Source: Drosophila miranda | Lineage: Eukaryota > Arthropoda > Insecta > Diptera > Drosophilidae | Length of the DNA stretch: 64,000 nt | Direction of reading: 5' to 3' | Assembly (NCBI RefSeq): GCF_003369915.1 | Contig: NW_022881614.1 | Span: forward strand, 21,492,336-21,556,335 | In this document: positions 46,944 to 57,799 of the stretch, piece after piece | Position numbering within the stretch: the stretch's first letter is position 1 | Layout: every line of letters begins with the position of its first letter | Made by a program: the position numbers and the translations under genes | Notes under the pieces: generated by a model | What the model saw: only the letters and a program-made list of their open reading frames with translations | Databases searched by the model: none | What the model was told of the DNA's origin: nothing

Positions 46944-49900
46944 TCAAAAGTTTAAGTCAGCAGTTTTGATGAAGATTGCCAGCTCTCTGAGATGTAGCGG
47001 CTCTTTTTTTATTAATATTCTGAGCCCGGCAAATCTTTGGCAATCGAAGATCAGGTGTTCGGCATATTCAGTTACATTGCACGTTTCGCAGATATTTGAG
47101 TCAATTGCTTTGATTCTGTGTAGGAAGACTTTGTCGTATGTGTGTTCCGTCATAAGTCTGTTAATGGTCTTGATGCTTTTAGCATTCCATTTAAGAGAAA
47201 AATGCCAGGGTTTACTGGGTATGTCTGGAAATATGTCTATGAGGCTGGATCCCTTCGTCCTACACTTCGTCCTGTAGTCCTCATTCCATTTGTATACTAA
47301 AAAGTTCCTAATTTCTCTTTGAGCCTCCTTGTAGCTGTATTTTATATTTATTGTAAACCCCTCACTTGTAGCAGCCTTTGCTGCTATGTCAGTCTTTTCG
47401 TTGATGGCCACACCCTTGTGACCAGGGACCCATAGAATGTCAAGTTTCTAAATGTCTGATTGGTTAATTATGTTGTGAATATCATTCACTAGGTACGAGT
47501 CTGTATTCTTATTTTTAATTAAATTAATAGCTCCTAATCCATCACTTAAAATCAAAGCCTTTTTGTAATTATATTTAAGACATAGTTCGCAGGCCTTTTT
47601 AAGGCCTACGAGTTCGGCACCTACTGAGGATAATCTGTTTTCTATTTTTTACTTGTGGATATTTCCACTAGGCCATTCTACTATTCCTATGCCACATATA
47701 CTTTCTGTAACTGAGGCATCTGTTGATAGAATGTTCCAGTCGTCCCTTCTGTACTTGTTCAGAATCTCATAAAATATAGTTTTTATTTCTTCATTCTTCA
47801 TTCTTCATTCATTTCTTCCTGAAAACAGGTGGCATTACACCAGCGAGGACAAAAATTTCGTGTTTGCTTGTGTCAGGTGGCACCCCAACACACCTTCTGA
47901 GTGATTTAGCTTGCGCTATTTCTATATCTTTACTTGCTCCAGATCCCATGTCTGAAAAACTTGTGATAGCATATTCTTGTTTTGTTCTAATAAAAGCTTT
48001 GAAGATGTTGGTACTTGTTTTAGGTTTTAGACCTGATTTGATAGTAGTCGCAAGCTGGAGGAGTCTGTTGCATTTTTTTGTTTGTTCTTTAACCATTTTT
48101 ACATGACTGACATTTGACATGTTTGCGCTAATCAGTCTGCCTAAGAAACGGATATCTTTTCGATTTGGTATAGGCACATTTCTAACAGAAATATTTACCG
48201 CTCTGACCTGTCTTTTTCCTACATTCATTGCTGCAGATTTGCTTGGATTGAAGCTAAAACCGAGATCACCACATAGAAGGTTAAAGTCATTTAGTTTTTT
48301 ATTAAGGTTTTCAACCGCTACAGTAAACTCTCTGTTGGGAGAGATTATAACGAAGTCATCTGCAAATTGCATCATATGAGTATTTCTATCACAGATCTGA
48401 TGTAGTCTTTTTGTGTATACATTAAAAAGGAGGGGCGACAGACAAGAGCCCTGTGGGATTCCTCCCTGAACTACCTGAACAGCTTCCCCTATTTTCAGTA
48501 GGTTCATAGACATAAAACCATAGCTCGCAAATAACTGTTGACACTTTCGGCGTGTCTGATAAAAACCTCTCATTGACGAACACATTGAGAAAAGGGACTG
48601 AAAAGACCCGATCAAATCCGTTTTTGCTCAACTCGCTCTTCGCTCAAGCAAAGACCGACTTTTTCACTTCTCTTTTGTTCCTGTTTTTCACTGAGCATCT
48701 TGTCGCGAGCGAACGAAAAAAGTGTCTTTTGCGTATGTATGCGTGCTTGTACGTGTGGTGGCTGTGGCAACGATCACTTGCCTTCGTGAATTGTGTCAGA
48801 CACTGTCCCAAACCCAAAATGAGCCTGTTCCTGAACAACTTTCCGAAATTTTTACTGATGTGAAGAACTTTGCTTTGAACAATGGCCGTTTACCATTAAA
48901 TGCCGATATATGGCAGCTTTTTAACGACATGAAGCTAAGATCACCACACTTGAATTCGCTCGCACAGGTGGTGCTGGCTACACCGGCCACTCAGGTATCG
49001 GTCGAAAGAGCCTTTTCAGCACTTCATTATATTTTGAATGAAAAACGTTGCTCTTTAAGTGCGGAAAATATTAACTCATTGTTAGTGGTTAAGCTAAATT
49101 CGTATTAATACAAAATATATACATACATACATATATACATACATCCATATCCATGTCTCTTCAGTTTGCAGAAAATTCGCATATAAGTATAAATATTACA
49201 ATAACATAACCATAAGATGCGAAAAACATGAATAAATAAACATAAACACGAATAAAAAACTAAAAACACTTTACTCAGACACTTTTTGGGTTCTGCTCAT
49301 CTAAAGACACTTTTGCTGCGAGCGCTTGACCAAAGTGTCTCTCTAAGCTGTTATTGTGAGACCCGATCGTGTGTCGGGCTCAACCGAAAACCCGAAACAC
49401 ATAACACAAGCGAAGAGACAAAAAGTGTTCTGCTCAGTGAGAGAACGCTTCTGCGTGGTCTTTTTCGGTTTTGTCAGTGACGAGACCGCAAAGGGAAAAA
49501 GTGTTGACCGTCGTTTGCGAGCTATGCATAAAACTGATGATCCAGTCAATGTATGTTTTAGGAAAACACTCATTTTCCATTAGTCTTTTTAAGAATTTCA
49601 GGTTGACACAATTGTAGGCATTGTTGAGGTCAACAACCACAAGAGTAACGTGTTCCTTGTTCTTTTTCTTTGCCGCTACCACATTGATGACATCATTTAT
49701 GCACATCGCTGCAGACTTGTTTTTTTTGGTATGCATAAGATCTGTAGGGTATAATCTTGTTTTCTTGTATATGCTTTTCCAGCCTGGCTTTCACCATGCC
49801 ATTTACTGTCTTGGCTAGAACCGAAATGAGGGATATGGGTCGAAAATGTTTTACGTCAGTCAGATCCATGTTTTTTTCGGTATTGGTACAATTCTGATAG

Positions 49901-51247
49901 ATCTCCATTCGACTGGGAAATCGCACATAGCCACTCGACGGTTGTAAAAATGTACAAGTTCTGTCTTTATACTAGTGTTGAGAGCACTCAGCATCTCGTA
50001 TGTGATGTGATCTATTCCTCCTGCCGTTTTTCTGTTTCTGACTAACACAGCCTCTAACTCTTCCAAGGAAAAGAAAGGATTTTCATTGTTCTTGGTTGAG
50101 TACATTTCTTCGTCTACATCCTTTGCTTCTGAGGTTATTTGTTCGTTAAGGAATTCCAGGTATGGCCCAGCTTTGTCAGGGTCGAAAATTTCTGGGTGTT
50201 CTCTTGACAGTTTTTTAGATTTCTGAGGAATCTCCAGGCTTCTCTTGAGTTCGATTTTACATTTAACTCTGTTAACTTCCTGGCATAGCTAGTTCTTTTG
50301 TCAATTTTAACAGATTTTTTCCATTTAACCTTGAGGTTAACAGCAGAACAATAATTTTGAAAGGAGGGTTCTGAAGCTGTCTTCTTCTGCGACTCTGCAA
50401 ACTCCCTGAATAGTTTGGCTAAATTCTCGTCCCACCATAATTTTGGACATTTGTTTTTGATTTCATAAGTAGCTGCTTTTATTTCCTGTTGGATGTTCTT
50501 CGCTAAATTATCCATATCTTTGTCGGCCTCAAACTGGATTAGCTTTTTCAGTAGCCTGTTTTTGGCAAGGAAAGTTTTGAGTTTGTGTTGATATCCTGCT
50601 GTTTCAAAGGTTATTGGGTGATGGTGGCTGCCTCCTAGGTAAAACTTTTCGCATTTCCAATTCTCTATATGAATACCCTTTGTAAAAGTTAAATCAAGTA
50701 CAGACCCTGATGTTGAGTCGATGTGTCTTCTGAATGTGAGACTGTGGTCATTTGCTAGACTGTAGCCAGCATTTGACATAGCTTGCATGAGAAAAGTTCC
50801 CTTTTCACTGTTGGTTCTGTCTCCAGAAAAGGTATGTCTTGCGTTAAAATCTCCTGCAATTATGACTTTTCCGAATGCATCTAAATATTCAAGGAAATTG
50901 TTAATCGCTTGCTTGAAGGATGCAAGAGACAACAAAGGTTCAAAATATACTGAGGTGATAAGAAATTTATCTTTGTTGTTGATGGTTCTTGCTATAATTA
51001 TATCTTGCTCTGTCTCATATATCAGTCTTTTAACTCTTAATTCTTTTTTGTAGGCAATCGCCACTCCTCCATAACCGTCCTCTCTATGTTTTTCTAACCT
51101 ATTGAAGTTGGCTAGTTTCCTAAAACGGAGATCGTGAGAGAAAACTTCAGCCAGAATGGCAAAGTCGAAGTTTTCATTGTTTAAGTAGAATACTAGGTCG
51201 TTTTTATTGGCTTTAATAGATTGAATGTTATGTTGTAAAAATTTCAT
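46944..51247 (-). pseudogene. LINE ORF2, unit D, broken
   Basis: A one-G loss near 50,196 truncates the endonuclease-linker frame. Two private stop codons lie in RNase H (near 47,448 and 47,648). The shared homopolymer shifts and the hAT break are also present. Confidence 0.87.
48543..49501 (+). mobile_element. hAT transposon fragment inside LINE, unit D
   Basis: Flanked by TGTTGAC at 48536-48542 and 49502-49508. A four-base gain lies in the TACA-rich stretch near 49,130. The dimerisation-domain frame is still open to 49108, with Leu to Trp in DIWQLFND. Confidence 0.78.
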
Positions 51248-51249
51248 AT

Positions 51250-52735
51250 TTATTTAGATGGATGTGACACATCATTTGAGTCGACTAAACGAGACAACAT
51301 GTCAACCATCTGTTGAATGGTAAATTTGTTTTTTTTTAGTTCTTTGTTTTCAAAAAATGGTACGTGATTACTAGAATCGCTGGTATATGATTCTAAGTGA
51401 TAGTGGGGTTTTTGTGCAGGAACCAAAGGTCTCTGCACTAACCTGCTCGCATAACTGTGTTTTTTTAAAACTTCATTTGCTTTAACGTTTTTGTTTTGAA
51501 CATTTTCCTCATTTATATCTAGTTTTGGATAGTTTTTTTCATAATTATCTAACAGCGAAAAATTTTGATGGATTGAGTAAGTGCTAAGCACTTCCTTACG
51601 CGCGATTTTTTTGATTGTCATTATTTTGTTAATGTCCATCTCCTTTTCCCATACTGGGCACATCAGTCTGTCCCTAGCTGAGTGATTTTTCCCATTGCAA
51701 AGGATACATTTGAGACCATTGCACTCCTCGACTCCGCATTTATATCACCTCCTAGCTGATTTGCATCTGGTCGAAGTGTGACCAAGTCTGCCACAATTAT
51801 AACATTGCCTTACTCTGGGAACATATATGCTTACTTTCATCCCACATATCCCAAAAAGAGATACCTTTTCTGGTTTCCTCAAAACCAATTTTGACTGTTT
51901 CTAATGGTATGAGCTTGAATGTTTCGTTGTTGTCATCGGTTGTAATTTTCTGCCTTCTTGCTAATTTTTCAATTGACTTAATTTGTATGTTAGAAGTAAT
52001 ATTATCCATAATTTCATTCTCAGAAAAACCGAGGGGCACCCCTTTAATTACTCCATAGGATTCCACATAGTCTTTTGGTATAAATACCACTAAATTCATT
52101 TTTTTTAACTCCTCATTTAAAACTAAATCATTTGCTTCGCTGAAAACCTTAAAATAAATCTTGTATAGTGTAGGCGCAAGAGCTACGATTTCTTTAATTC
52201 CTTTGATTTTAAGGTGTCTTATTTTTTCAAAAAAGAATAAGCCATTTTTGGTGTTTTTGTTTTCGAAGATGGTACTGTTCTTAGTCGATACTAGTACAGC
52301 CGCATCACCGATGTGGCACTCACTATACAACACTGTTTCTCTTTCGATACCTACATTTGATGGGTTTATAATCGGATTAGTATTTTTATTCAGTGTTTTA
52401 GTCATTTCAGTATTTCCAGTAAAACCATTTATGGCATTTGTGTGAGAATTGTGAACGGTCACACCGTCAGAAGCCTCCACCATTTTGTTACTGTCATCGT
52501 CTATCAGCATTTTGTTATTTATGTCTGTATTGGTGTTGTCGCTTTTTTGTTCCTTGCGCATCTTTTTTGCTGGGTACTTTTCGTTAGTCAAGCTGTCGAA
52601 TATGTCCTCTTTCACACCTGAACACAAAGCACTGAAGTTTTTTGCTATTGTTTTTTGGGTTTGAATTTTGCCGCTTTTTGCCACCTGATCAGGGGGTTTC
52701 AATTTGGCAGACACCGAGTGACCGGCGTCCGCCAT
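51250..52735 (-). pseudogene. LINE ORF1, unit D, broken
   Basis: Open from the start at 52735 to about 51,870, where a deletion removes a few codons and shifts the frame just before the knuckles. A TGC to TGA change in the second knuckle (near 51,745) and loss of about 70 bp at the C-terminal end add to the damage. Confidence 0.85.
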
Positions 52736-52949
52736 ACTTGCTGGTTTAACCAGATTGCCAAAGACTTACCTCTCCTTTGGGAAATGAAAAGAGGAATAAT
52801 TTATATATTGATGAAGATTTGTATGAAATAAACAATGATCCAATTTTTACAATCACTTTTAATTAAGCCTTTGTTGCTTGGAAAAAGTCACCTTTCAGAC
52901 TGTTAAGAAAAAACACGACCGGTCTCGCTCGCTGATGAAAAGGAAGTGT

Positions 52950-53239
52950 TATCGGCAGACATTATTGTCACTTTTTTACCAACGCTTCGCTTCGTTTGAG
53001 TGTGTTTCAGTGTGACCTGATCTATCGCGGTCTTATGGATAAAATCTATGGCAGCCCTCAGAAATATACCAAAAAATACCGTAAGTCTACTGACGATTCT
53101 ATTGTACATTTCCTCGTATTTTAATATTTGGATTAATATTACTAGCTACGGCCCTCAGCTCTGAAAACGTAATTTTATCCGATTGATAAATCAATTTTCT
53201 ACAACACCACACAATTTTAAATATTCCTTTTATTGGAAT
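52950..53239 (-). promoter_or_regulatory. thr: Displaced native thr promoter and 5'UTR, unit D
   Basis: Motif 6-like element at 53080-53061 and motif 1 at 53018-53008 are unchanged. One G to A change lies in the 5'UTR near 52,982. The motifs are preserved even though the downstream gene is wrecked. Confidence 0.68.
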
Positions 53240-53698
53240 TGATTGTAAAATAAGTTTAAACAATTTCCACTATCTTCTCTACCAAATGTTCGCCCTGTTT
53301 TCATATAAGCCCCATAGAAGCTGTGGAGATAATGTTTTTTATCCCCAATCGGCGAGACTAATTATTTCGAATTAAATAAAACTCGGCGCAGAAATAAAAT
53401 TACGATATGTTCTTTAATGCGTGACATCCAAATTGCATGTGTGGCTTGCCTGCCCTTTACATTGCGGCTCCGATCGCAAGGCGCAGCTTCGCTCGGCCGA
53501 CGTCGGTAGGCAAACGCAAAGCGGAGATAGCGAAGAGCGAGCTGGCAGAGAGCGTTTAGCAGGGCAAGCAAGCGCAGAGCTTTAACAAACAAATGAGTGA
53601 CATAGACATAAGTAACAAACAAAATAAGCGGCTGAGGGCCAAGAATTAGGTGCTATTTGGCAAGCAGCTAATCGGCTGGGTTCTGCTCCGAACATTCA
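53240..53698 (-). mobile_element. BEL/Pao 3' LTR, unit E copy
   Basis: 459 bp, with a one-base gain near 53,354 (CGGCGAGAC instead of CGGCCGAC). Confidence 0.7.
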
Positions 53699-54679
53699 CC
53701 CCCCGTTGGAAGGCAAAGGCTTTCAACAGATCCATCCTGAAGGGGCAGAACCGCTATTTTTCCAACGGCCCTCTTGAAAAGGCCCTTTTGAGTGCGGATG
53801 ACGGCTACTCTGATGGTTCCATCTTTTCCTGGGATGACGCTCTCAATGCGGCCAAGCGGCCACCTTAATGGTGGCAGCGTTTCCTCCTTGATCATGACGA
53901 GCGCTCCTAGCTTGATGTTTGGAGACGATGACCGCCACTTGCTCCGCTCCTGAAGAATCGAAAGATACGCCGTGCTCCATTTTCTCCAAAACGCCTGCTT
54001 CATTTGACACAGCCGCTGCCATCGACTAAGTAGGTTGACCCGGAGATGCGCCACATCTGGCTCGTCGAATGCAGCTTTCGGGGCTCCATTGAGAAAGTGG
54101 TTTGGCGTGAGCACATCTAGATCATCGGAACTTTCTGTAATTGCATAAAGCGGACGGGAATTTAACAAAGCAGAGATTTCACAAGCCAAGGTCTGAATTT
54201 CATCAAGGGTAAAAATGTAGGTCCCGACGATGCGATGAAAATGATATTTAGCTGCTTTTACAGCCGCCTCCCACAAACCCCCAAAATGAGGTGAGCGAGG
54301 GGGATGAAATTCCAGTCGATTCCACTAGAAACGCAGAGATGTGACACAGTCGACGTATGAGGATCGCTGAGGAACATTTGCCGAAGCTCCAAAAGCTCAT
54401 TTTTTGCTCCTACAAAATTTGTAGCGTTGTCTGACCAGATGATTCGAGGTTTGGGACGTAGACTTATAAAACGCCTTAATGCTGCCAGAAAGGATTCTGT
54501 AGATAGATCCCGAACGACTTCCAAATGAGTTGCTTTGGTGCTAAAGCATACGAAGACAGCGATGTAACATTTGATAGGAGGCCTGCTTCTGACTTCCGAC
54601 TTGTGATAAAAGGGTCCGCAAAAATCAACGCCCGTTGTGTGGAATGCTGGATTAATAATAGGAGGAGCATTGCCTCCTG
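53668..54679 (-). pseudogene. BEL/Pao integrase fragment, unit E, frameshifted
   Basis: A run of five G instead of six near 54,300 splits the frame into 54803-54258 and 54276-53668. The acidic motifs GVDFCGP and WSDNATN fall in one half, and the frame shifts just before GGLWEA. Confidence 0.82.
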
Positions 54680-54766
54680 AGAGCGGCGATCTTGGCAGAG
54701 TAACCCGTAGCCCATCCACGACTCTCACTAATCTCCCGACCTCTGCTCTTTTGCGTCCCCCCACAG

Positions 54767-55306
54767 GTGGCGATGGTGGAGGTGCAGCTGGACCCCGACA
54801 CAAAGGTTCCGCCCGGAATGCTAGTGGCGTTTGCGATCTGCACCACTATGCTGGTGGCCGTGCATATGCTGGCTTTTATGATTAGCACCTGCATCCTGCC
54901 GAACATCGAGGTAGTGTGCAACCTGCACAGCATCTCCCTGGTGCACGAGTCGCCGCACGAGCGCCTGCACTGGTACATTGAGACGACGTGGGCATTTTCG
55001 ACGCTGCTGGGGTTGATCCTATTCCTGCTGGAGATAGCCATACTGTGCTGGGTAAAGTTCTATGATCTGAGCCCGCCGGCGGCCTGGTCGGCCTGCGTGG
55101 TGCTGATACCCGTGATGATTATCTTCCTGGCTTTCGCCATACACTTCTATCGGTCTCTGGTGACGCACAAGTACGAGGGGACGGTCTCCGGCATACGGGA
55201 GCTGGAGATCCTCAAGGAGCAGATGGAACAGGATCACCTCGAGCACCATAACAACCATAATCGCAATAACGGCATCCACTACGGTGCCGCCGGCGACATC
55301 GTTTAG
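54767..55306 (+). CDS. olf186-F: olf186-F (Orai) last coding exon, unit E, gene fragment
   Basis: 179 open codons. It shares the AFMIS and IETTWAF variants with unit D and has a private Val to Gly after the last helix (KYEGTV). It is the rightmost copy; its 3' flank is cut at about 55,632 by the second BEL element, so no MORN gene or thr follows. Confidence 0.88.
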   Translation: MAMVEVQLDPDTKVPPGMLVAFAICTTMLVAVHMLAFMISTCILPNIEVVCNLHSISLVHESPHERLHWYIETTWAFSTLLGLILFLLEIAILCWVKFYDLSPPAAWSACVVLIPVMIIFLAFAIHFYRSLVTHKYEGTVSGIRELEILKEQMEQDHLEHHNNHNRNNGIHYGAAGDIV

Positions 55307-55632
55307 CAGTATCAATCGCGCGAGGATCCCACGAAGCAATAAACCATCTCGGCGATCCTTCTCTGAAAACTTAACGAAAACGAAAAGAAAAGACACTTAC
55401 GGCAGTGGGCCAGAGGCCTCGCCGTCAATCCTCAGACTAAATAAGTGAATATTTTGTAAATTTGTAGTTGATGCAAATTGTGATACGCAGAAGGCAGTAG
55501 ATTTTTATTATACAAAAACAGTATGAGTACGTATATTCTAAAGGATTATGCCCCGAGCAATGTTTCTTTAAGCTCAAGACCTTTACATCGTAACCCCTGT
55601 GTACTCATCGCATGCAATGATGAAAGACTCAT

Positions 55633-57799
55633 GAGTTTCTGAACCTTGGGAATCCAGAACTTGGATCGGATAAGTCGCACCATTAGTTGGTTCCCGCCAT
55701 GAAGAGTTATCCGGTGGGTGAATTGCGCGAGAAGGCGGGATAGCCGGCAGCGGTACGGCAGAATAATGGGATGCCGTTCGTCGTACTTCAGAAAGGTAGA
55801 AGTTGCGATACGGCCATATGCTCTTATGAGCCCATGTTGGTCTAGGAACGGGTTTAAATTCAGGATAGAACTTGACCTTGGCACTGGCCGCTTCTCGCTT
55901 AGGCAGTGATGCTCTTGGGAGTATTCCCTGCGCTGAGTCTCTAGGATAAGAGTGCGCTCAGCTTCGGTAATGTCTTCGCTTGCAAGGTGGTCCTCTTGTC
56001 CGGTGACCAGCTTCCGGCAGCGTTTTGTGAAGCGAAGGACATAAGCACGGACTCGCAGGGCTCTCTCCAGATTGGAAAACCGATCGAGGAAGTCTTCGGA
56101 TGGGCTCGGTGCAAAATGAACCTTCAGAGCACGTTGCTCGAGGGTTATCACGGGATCGTCCCCGCATTGGGCTGGCCATTGATGCCGGGGCCCTTCCAAC
56201 CACGCTGGTCCGTGCCACCAGAGTTGGTTCTCGACGAGCTCCTGTAAGGATACGCCCCTGCTGGCAAGGTCGACGGGATTTTGTGCGGACGGAACGTGAC
56301 CCCAATTCTCGACCCCGGTGGCTTGCGAAATTCTGGTCACTCGGTTGGCCACGAAGGTCCAGTGGCAAGCAAGCTTTTTCAGCCAGGACAGGACTATAGC
56401 GGAATCTGTCCAGAAGTAACAGGTTGTAGGTGCGCTTGGCATATTTGGCAGGATAGCCGTCACCATTTCGGACAGCAGCACGGCGCCGCACAGCTCTAAC
56501 CGGGGGAGCGATACAGTCTTAACGGGTGCGACTCGTGTTTTCGCGGTAAGCAACTGTACCTTGACCAGGTGGTCAGTCTCGATGCGTAAGTAGATCGCCG
56601 CACCGTACGCCTTTTCGGACGCATCGCAAAATCCGTGATGCTCGACCCTTACAGCTGGTTCGGAGCCAATCCACCTTGGAATGCGGATCTGGTCGAGAGC
56701 GGAGTAGCTCCGCAGAAAACTCTGCCAGCGCTGACGCATCTCGGTCGGAAGATCTTCGTCCCATCCCACTTCTTGCAACCAGATCTCTTGCATGAAGATC
56801 TTTGACCGGACAATGAAAGGCGCCAACCAGCCTGCAGGGTCGAACAACCTTGCTATCTGGGAAAGCACCGCTCGCTTGGTATTGGATGCCGTAGATGCCA
56901 GTTCTGGCGGAACGAAGAAGAAATCGTCTGTTGTCGCCTTCCAGCGAATTCCGAGAGTCTTGGCTGTGCGTTCTGCCTCGAGTTCAAGGAAGTCGGTGTG
57001 AAGGAGATGGTCATTCGGAATGGTAGTCAGGATATCCTTGTGGTTGGACGTCCATTTTCTCAGTGGAAACCCGGCAGAACTCAGGGCGGCCTGTAACTCG
57101 CGGATAGCTAGTTGAGCCTCAGTGGGAGAGTCTGCTCCCGCTAGGACGTCGTCGACATACATACAGGACCGAATGATGTGACTGGCTCTTGGGAATCGGG
57201 ACTGGACATCGTCTGCAAGCTGCTGCAACACCCGGATGGCGAGAAAGGGAGCACAATTGACTCCAAAGGTGACAGTTTGCAACTCATAGTCGCGTATCTC
57301 GCCCTCCTTGTTGCGAAACAAAATTCGCTGGAAGGGGGTGTGCTTCGGATCTACCCAAATCTGCCGATACATCTTGGTGATGTCAGCATTGAAGACGTAC
57401 CGGTAGTAGCGCCACTTCAGGATCTGAAGGGTTAAGTCGGACTGGCTGGATGCGTTAAATACAACGCGGACTCGTGGTGGTGCTATCAGGCTTGAAGACA
57501 GCGTGGTGCGGCAGTTAGTAGGTTGAGGACCCATGAGTCGGAAGAACTTCTGTCATGTGTCCAAGCTCTAGGTATTCTTGGATCACGGTGTCGTACTGCT
57601 CTTGTAGGGGACTGTTTCTTTTCACGCGATTTTCGTTTCTTAGGAACTGGGCCAGCGCGGTTGCCCTTGAATACCCCAGATCTGATCCGAGATGATCTGG
57701 GTCGCGAAACGGTAACGTGACGACGTATTTCCCGCTTGGCGTTCTTGACGTAGTTCGGAGGAAATTTCTTTCGCAGTACGAATCCGACTCGCTTTCTAT
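55633..57799 (-). pseudogene. Second BEL/Pao element: pol (RT, RNase H, start of integrase), broken
   Basis: Reverse transcriptase is shown by RVRVVFNASSQSDL (about 57,470), CAPFLAIRVLQQL and the catalytic YVDD (CMYVDDVLAGA, near 57,150). RNase H has GFCDASEKAYGAAIY, FWTDSAIVLSWL and NPVDLASRG. The integrase N-terminus begins (HGGNQLMVRLIRSKFWIPK) and is cut at VQKLM, where olf186-F flank DNA takes over. Just before RT the pol frame has a TAA (57799) and a second stop with a one-base shift near 57,500. It cannot make a complete polyprotein. Confidence 0.88.

Larger units (their letters stand above)
46739..52949 (-). mobile_element. I-clade LINE, unit D copy (with hAT insert)
   Basis: Both ends are preserved. 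It has an internal deletion of about 70 bp at the ORF1 end (near 51,258) and several nonsense changes. Confidence 0.92.
38805..53239. repeat. Tandem unit D (full, most decayed)
   Basis: 14,435 bp. It is shortened by deletions in thr and LINE ORF1, and has the largest number of private damaging changes. Confidence 0.95.
53240..55632. repeat. Tandem unit E (partial, right end of array)
   Basis: Contains the BEL LTR and integrase, the olf186-F exon and its 3' flank, then ends at about 55,632, where sequence matching about 11,450 of unit B switches to BEL pol. Confidence 0.93.

Noticed and set aside
1..55632. CRISPR array or prokaryotic operon
   Set aside because: The repeats are 9-15 kb units with spliced eukaryotic genes and fly transposons; there are no short regularly spaced repeats.
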